NCBI GenBank assembly: GCA_900766775.1 | Contig: CAAFXN010000245.1 | Coordinates: 1-8,746, forward strand | Source of the DNA: Bacteroidales bacterium | GTDB taxonomy: Bacteria > Bacteroidota > Bacteroidia > Bacteroidales > Paludibacteraceae | Length of the DNA stretch: 8,746 nucleotides | Direction of reading: 5' to 3' | Shown: positions 5,485-8,746 of the stretch, one piece after another | Layout of the letters: the number at the start of each line of letters is the position of its first letter | Position numbering within the stretch: position 1 is the first letter of the stretch | Notes under the pieces: generated by a model | Told to the model about the DNA's origin: nothing | Databases searched by the model: none | What the model saw: the letters and a program-made list of their open reading frames with translations, nothing else | Position numbers and translations under genes: made by a program

Positions 5485-6747
5485 TTATTTTCTTTGGTAG
5501 ATATAATCCAGTGCGCGGAGGAGTTGGTTGTCTTCGCCTCTGTTGAGCAGCGCATCTGCGTCCAGCAAGCACTCTATGTCGGGGGTGTGCCCGTATCCCT
5601 CCAAGGAGCGGAAAGTGCCGTCGGGTGCCGGCAGTTCCACTTGGAACGTACAGGTGTAGGCGCAATAGTAGCCTTGTCGCTCCGGTCGTCCATTCATGAA
5701 GTTGAAGGGTCCAGTCCATGTTAGATCGTACCATCCGGTGTAAAGACAGCCCGTGCCGCCCCAAGTGCGCTCGCCGATGGTAACGCCGTTGGGCAGCGAG
5801 GAAACGAAGTTTGCGCTCACCTCTGCCATGCTGATGGAATGCATGTTTTGCAGATAGACGATGGGGATGTCTCCAAGGTCTCCTACATAGCAGGAGGCGC
5901 CTGTTTGCGGGATAACGCTAAACTCCTGCCATGCGCCGAAGTCGTAGTGCCCGAGACCTGTCTTGTTGCGCTGGCGCTTGAAGACTTTTTCCTCGGAGAG
6001 GTAGTAGCCGAAGAGATAGTTCACATCATCTACGATTCCGCCGCCGTTGTCCCGACAGTCGATGATGAGGGCTTTGAGTTTACCTTGTTGGTGTAAGGTC
6101 TTTACGTTTTGGAAGAAAGCGTGTAATGCCGTGGTGTCGTCGTAGTGTTGGAGTGACGGGATGATGTTAAATCCCGAGAAACGCAAGTAAGGAATACTTT
6201 CGTCGATAACAGCAGATAGGAATTCCGTCTTGTCGTACAGTACGCTATACTGCACCTTATCCGCTCGCAGTAGCCCTGCATCGTGCATAGAGGCTAACAA
6301 GGACATCTGTCTTTTGTAACTAACTTCTTGATGGTAATCGGGACGCGCCGTCACTTTATCCCATTGCGGACAATACCCGACATAGTATTGGTTCGTCTGG
6401 TTCCATATCTCTACCTGCATGTGTCCGTCTATCATGTCGTGCGCCATGGTTTGGAGGGCGGTATAAATCTCTTGGTCAGACACGCTGTCTTGGCAGTCTA
6501 ACTGCTGTACCATCGGGCGGACAGCCTCCCAGCGGGCCTCCCAGTCCACGGTGTCGATATCCCAAAAGATATACGACTGGTCTATGCCCTGCCACAAGCC
6601 GTAAAACAAGTCTTCGTAAGTATCGGAGTCGGAGAACTTGTTTAATGTAACAAAACTGTTGGGGTTGTATATCTCCGAAGTATGGTCTCGGCAGGCGGAG
6701 AGGACTGCCGAGAGCGCCAAAAGGATGTAAATGTAATTCTTTTTCAT
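5485..6747 (-). CDS. S41-family (tricorn/IRBP-type) peptidase, lipoprotein
   Basis: This 420-residue protein starts with a lipoprotein signal ending in LSAC, with C19 as the lipidated residue, so it should be anchored in an envelope membrane. The N-terminal part contains DMIDGH (104-109), whose His matches the conserved His of S41B peptidases. The peptidase core has ALIIDCRDNGGG (226-237) and NMHSISMAE (301-309), placing the catalytic Ser at 306, three residues before E309 as in Bacillus CtpB. The catalytic Lys of C-terminal processing peptidases (FGKG) is replaced by G331 in ERTWGGTG. With the DGH motif, this points to the tricorn/IRBP branch, which does not use that Lys. I see no PDZ domain. 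Substrate is unknown. It sits between the beta-barrel gene (12 bp upstream) and the secreted protein gene (9 bp downstream), consistent with one transcript. Confidence 0.88.
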   Translation of the reverse strand: MKKNYIYILLALSAVLSACRDHTSEIYNPNSFVTLNKFSDSDTYEDLFYGLWQGIDQSYIFWDIDTVDWEARWEAVRPMVQQLDCQDSVSDQEIYTALQTMAHDMIDGHMQVEIWNQTNQYYVGYCPQWDKVTARPDYHQEVSYKRQMSLLASMHDAGLLRADKVQYSVLYDKTEFLSAVIDESIPYLRFSGFNIIPSLQHYDDTTALHAFFQNVKTLHQQGKLKALIIDCRDNGGGIVDDVNYLFGYYLSEEKVFKRQRNKTGLGHYDFGAWQEFSVIPQTGASCYVGDLGDIPIVYLQNMHSISMAEVSANFVSSLPNGVTIGERTWGGTGCLYTGWYDLTWTGPFNFMNGRPERQGYYCAYTCTFQVELPAPDGTFRSLEGYGHTPDIECLLDADALLNRGEDNQLLRALDYIYQRK

Positions 6748-6759
6748 AGCAGTAGCGTA

Positions 6760-7500
6760 TTATTTTTGCGGGAAGACATATCCGATAGCGATTTGCAGGG
6801 CGGCGGTGGTGTGGTAGCCGGGCTGTTGGTAGTGGTCGGAGCCGGTGAGGTGGTTGTTGACCAGACCATAGTAGCAGACGCCTTCGAGGGCGAGGAAGAG
6901 GCGGACGGGGGTGGTGTAGGTGATACCGATGCGTCCCACGAGTCCGGCATCGAAACGGCGGTCGCGGCGTTTGTCGAAGGCATACGGTTCTTCTACGATG
7001 TAGGTGTCATAGCCCACTATTTGCAGGTCTTCCAGCCATTGCCTGTGGTACTCGTCCTGCATCTGTGCGGTGTATTTGCCGGAAGTCCAATGCCCCGCGT
7101 AGCCGCCTACGTCGGCATAGCCGCGCACGTGCTCGCCGCCGAAGGAAAAACTGAGTGTGAGCGGCAGGAGGTGGTAGGTATTGGTGTAGCGGTACTGCTC
7201 GTGCTGTGTGTCTCCGTTGAGGTCTGTCCACTCGCGGAGATAGAAGCGGGAGGTGTAGATGCGCTGCGCCATGGTCCAGTCGAGACGCAAGCCGAGCCAG
7301 TCGAGGAAGTTGTACTGTGCGGTGATACCCATAGTGCCGCCCCAGCCGGGGGTGAGCACACGGTCGTAGGCATAGGTGTTCTCCTGCGTGTAGCAGTTGA
7401 GGTCAGCCCCCGCGGTTACGCCCAGCCGCCATTGGGCATGAGCGGCTGCCAGCGAGCAAACGCCCGCCAGCAGCAAAACGAAGAAACGATGAGTAGTCAT
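6760..7500 (-). CDS. Outer-membrane beta-barrel protein, porin-like
   Basis: This 246-residue protein has a Sec signal peptide (MTTHR, a hydrophobic core, then AAAHA with cleavage likely after A22). The mature part has alternating amphipathic strands rich in Tyr, Trp and Gly, such as WRLGVTAGADL near 24-34, LGLRLDWTMAQRIY near 69-82 and AALQIAIGYVFPQK at the C-terminus. These features fit the small outer-membrane beta-barrel families common in Bacteroidota (porin family / OMP_b-brl type), probably with eight to ten strands. The last strand does not end in Phe, but the penultimate aromatic region is typical. Substrate or partner is unknown. The gene lies 40 bp after the small lipoprotein gene and 12 bp before the S41 peptidase gene. 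Family assignment rests on composition and strand pattern rather than a sharp motif. Confidence 0.8.
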   Translation of the reverse strand: MTTHRFFVLLLAGVCSLAAAHAQWRLGVTAGADLNCYTQENTYAYDRVLTPGWGGTMGITAQYNFLDWLGLRLDWTMAQRIYTSRFYLREWTDLNGDTQHEQYRYTNTYHLLPLTLSFSFGGEHVRGYADVGGYAGHWTSGKYTAQMQDEYHRQWLEDLQIVGYDTYIVEEPYAFDKRRDRRFDAGLVGRIGITYTTPVRLFLALEGVCYYGLVNNHLTGSDHYQQPGYHTTAALQIAIGYVFPQK

Positions 7501-7540
7501 AGTCGAGTATGCAGGTATCTACGCCTGCTATAATACTAAA

Positions 7541-8044
7541 TTATTGATTGATAACTTCAACTTTTCCCAATTCGAAAGGGAAAAAGGCTTCTATAAATTT
7601 CGCCACTTTTTTGCCCGAATAAGTGAAACTTCCTGACGAGTCGGACGCTGGCTTTTCTGCTACTTTTTCGCCTGCAGCGTTGTATGAAGTAATTGTATAA
7701 GCGAAATGGTAGTCAAAGGTATATTTGCTCGTGGTGTCAACTGCATCGGCGTTCAGTTTGCCGTCAAGGACATAAGTTACATTTTGCGGAAAATCCTTGA
7801 TGGTATTCGTCGTAGTGCATACTGTGTCTTCTGCTGTGAAAGTCTTGATGACCTCGCCATCTACTAATAGATGTATAGTGCTGACCCTTGTAAAGTCGCG
7901 ACTGATTGTAGTTGTGGTTGTTACAACGGAAGAAACAATCTTCGTGTCTTCTTTGGGGGTGTCCACATGATTGTCGCATGCACAAAACGAGAATGCAATG
8001 GCAAAGACTACCATTGCAGACTCAAGAATGTTTGTCGTTTTCAT
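7541..8044 (-). CDS. Small lipoprotein of unknown function
   Basis: I do not recognise this 167-residue protein. Its N-terminus is a hydrophobic signal with the lipobox-like FCAC, giving C23 as the probable lipidated residue, followed by DNHVD. C21 is an alternative but fits the lipobox less well. The mature protein is rich in Thr, Ser and Val, with a run VVTTTTTISRD at 40-50. Several segments look like beta strands (STIHLLVDGEVIKTF near 55-69, FDYHFAYTITSYNAAGEK near 119-136), so an Ig-like or beta-sandwich fold is possible but not shown. It is the first gene of the four-gene exported operon. I find no convincing -33/-7 promoter in the 186 bp upstream; the nearest match (minus-strand TACATTAG at 8111-8104) lacks a -33 partner. 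Confidence 0.78.
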   Translation of the reverse strand: MKTTNILESAMVVFAIAFSFCACDNHVDTPKEDTKIVSSVVTTTTTISRDFTRVSTIHLLVDGEVIKTFTAEDTVCTTTNTIKDFPQNVTYVLDGKLNADAVDTTSKYTFDYHFAYTITSYNAAGEKVAEKPASDSSGSFTYSGKKVAKFIEAFFPFELGKVEVINQ

Positions 8045-8145
8045 TGTTTTTTGTGTGAAATTAAATTTGTTAGAAAAAATGTTTGTACGCTTGTTTCCTT
8101 TTGCTAATGTATAGGAAAGGACGGAGCCATGAATAGAAAACCAAA

Positions 8146-8209
8146 AACCAGGAACAAAGACTAAATGGCTTCAGACAAAAACGTTTCCATTAAGTCCTTG
8201 TTCTTGGTT
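8146..8209 (-). terminator. Long imperfect hairpin after rnfA, probable terminator
   Basis: The arms 8146-8168 and 8187-8209 are 23 bp each and match at 20 positions, with an 18-base loop. On the minus strand one of the three mismatches becomes a U-G pair. After the stem the minus strand continues TTTGGTTTTCTATTC, a broken U-rich tract. The hairpin starts 21 bp past the rnfA stop codon and separates it from the exported operon, so a terminator for the Rnf operon is the simplest reading. The stem is long and AT-rich for a terminator; a small repeat element is the alternative. Confidence 0.5.
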
Positions 8210-8230
8210 ATTTGTTCATGATTCTTTAGT

Positions 8231-8746
8231 CTATCCGACTACTCCGCTGAAGCCCATGAATGCCATGGCGAGCAAGCCGGCGGTGAGGAGTGCGATGGGC
8301 GTGCCTTCCATTGCTTTCGGCACTTTGTTCATCGACAACTGCTCGCGGATACCTGCGAACAAGACGAGGGCGAGGGCGAAGCCGAGGGCGGTACATACTG
8401 CATACCAGAGACCCGTCCATAGGCTCGGGTCAGCGCCTCCGGGGAGTTTGTTCGCCAACATCTCGGGCGTTGCCACGATGATAGCCACACCGAGGATACA
8501 GCAGTTGGTGGTGATAAGGGGCAGGAACACACCCAGCGCCTGATACAGCGCGGGGCTGATTTTCTTGAGCACAATCTCAATCATCTGCACCAATGCCGCA
8601 ATCACAAGGATGAAGACAATGGTTTGCAGGAAGCCCAAACCGAAGCGATTGAGCAACATCTGCAGCAGGTAGGTCAGCAGGGTAGCCAATGCCATGACAA
8701 AGGTAACGGCAGCACCCATACCCAGCGCCGTGTCAATCTTCTTACT
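8231..8746 (-). CDS. rnfA: Rnf electron transport complex subunit RnfA, 5' part outside the window
   Basis: RnfA is an integral membrane subunit of the Rnf complex, which couples electron transfer between ferredoxin and NAD to ion pumping across the inner membrane. The visible 171 residues begin with SKKIDTALGMG and contain FILVIAALVQ, KKISPALYQALG, the signature LPLITTNC and a C-terminal LLAMAFMGFSG, all close to RnfA/RsxA. The TTNC cysteine (residue 82 of the visible part) matches the family's conserved intramembrane cysteine. By comparison with E. coli RsxA, about 31 N-terminal residues lie beyond the window edge. An internal ATG at 8719 is not the start, because conserved sequence continues upstream of it. 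NqrE is the closest alternative, but the sequence is nearer RnfA. In the usual rnfBCDGEA order rnfA is last, which fits the hairpin that follows. Confidence 0.92.
   Translation of the reverse strand, partial: SKKIDTALGMGAAVTFVMALATLLTYLLQMLLNRFGLGFLQTIVFILVIAALVQMIEIVLKKISPALYQALGVFLPLITTNCCILGVAIIVATPEMLANKLPGGADPSLWTGLWYAVCTALGFALALVLFAGIREQLSMNKVPKAMEGTPIALLTAGLLAMAFMGFSGVVG

Noticed and set aside
7511..7528. GCAGG...CCTGC hairpin between the lipoprotein and beta-barrel genes
   Set aside because: A 5-bp stem in a 40-bp spacer with no U-tract; it could be chance and does not argue against one transcript.
6682..7533. Plus-strand 283-codon open frame opposite the beta-barrel gene
   Set aside because: The opposing frame has a signal peptide and beta-barrel character and fits the operon spacing. 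This frame is Val/Gly/Glu-rich with no motif.
7714..7721. TACCTTTG on the minus strand inside the small lipoprotein gene
   Set aside because: It matches the -7 box, but the nearest TTG is only 16 bp upstream rather than 20, and it encodes part of the protein.
8104..8111. TACATTAG as -7 box for the exported operon
   Set aside because: One consensus base is wrong and there is no TTG at the -33 distance. I leave the operon promoter unassigned.

Overview
The window looks like chromosomal DNA from a member of the Bacteroidota, most likely order Bacteroidales. Four promoters fit the Bacteroides-type consensus (TTG, 20 bp, TAnnTTTG). The genes also fit this group: an Rnf subunit, a rubrerythrin paired with a PerR-type regulator, an S41 lipoprotein peptidase and a small secreted beta-barrel. 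I see no transposase, integrase, CRISPR array, rRNA or tRNA.

Left part (1-2491). A VanZ-like membrane protein follows uracil phosphoribosyltransferase (upp) on the minus strand. The 38-base junction between them is built from a 7-bp tandem repeat that covers the upp stop and the vanZ-like start. Across a 394-bp intergenic region lies a plus-strand 3-dehydroquinate synthase (aroB). Both upp and aroB have clear promoters there. The aroB leader is about 240 nt and contains eight perfect-length 11-bp repeats. AroB starts late, so its N-terminus is shorter than usual.

Middle part (2517-4310). A PerR-type peroxide regulator (minus) and a rubrerythrin (plus) are divergent. Each has its own promoter. 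A perfect 17-bp palindrome resembling a Per box sits at the predicted rubrerythrin transcription start. Rubrerythrin is followed after 29 bp by an odd PTPS/QueD-fold protein that lacks the usual catalytic cysteine and carries a C-terminal zinc ribbon. A strong intrinsic terminator closes this unit.

Right part (4360-8746). Four closely spaced minus-strand genes all encode exported proteins. In transcription order they are a small lipoprotein, an outer-membrane beta-barrel candidate, an S41 (tricorn/IRBP-type) peptidase lipoprotein and a secreted protein of unknown family. They look like one cell-envelope operon of undescribed function. Upstream of it, past a long imperfect hairpin, is the 3' part of rnfA, which runs off the window end.

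The most interesting items are the PerR-controlled rubrerythrin/PTPS-zinc-ribbon unit, the four-gene exported operon, and the related tandem repeats in inverted orientation on either side of upp.
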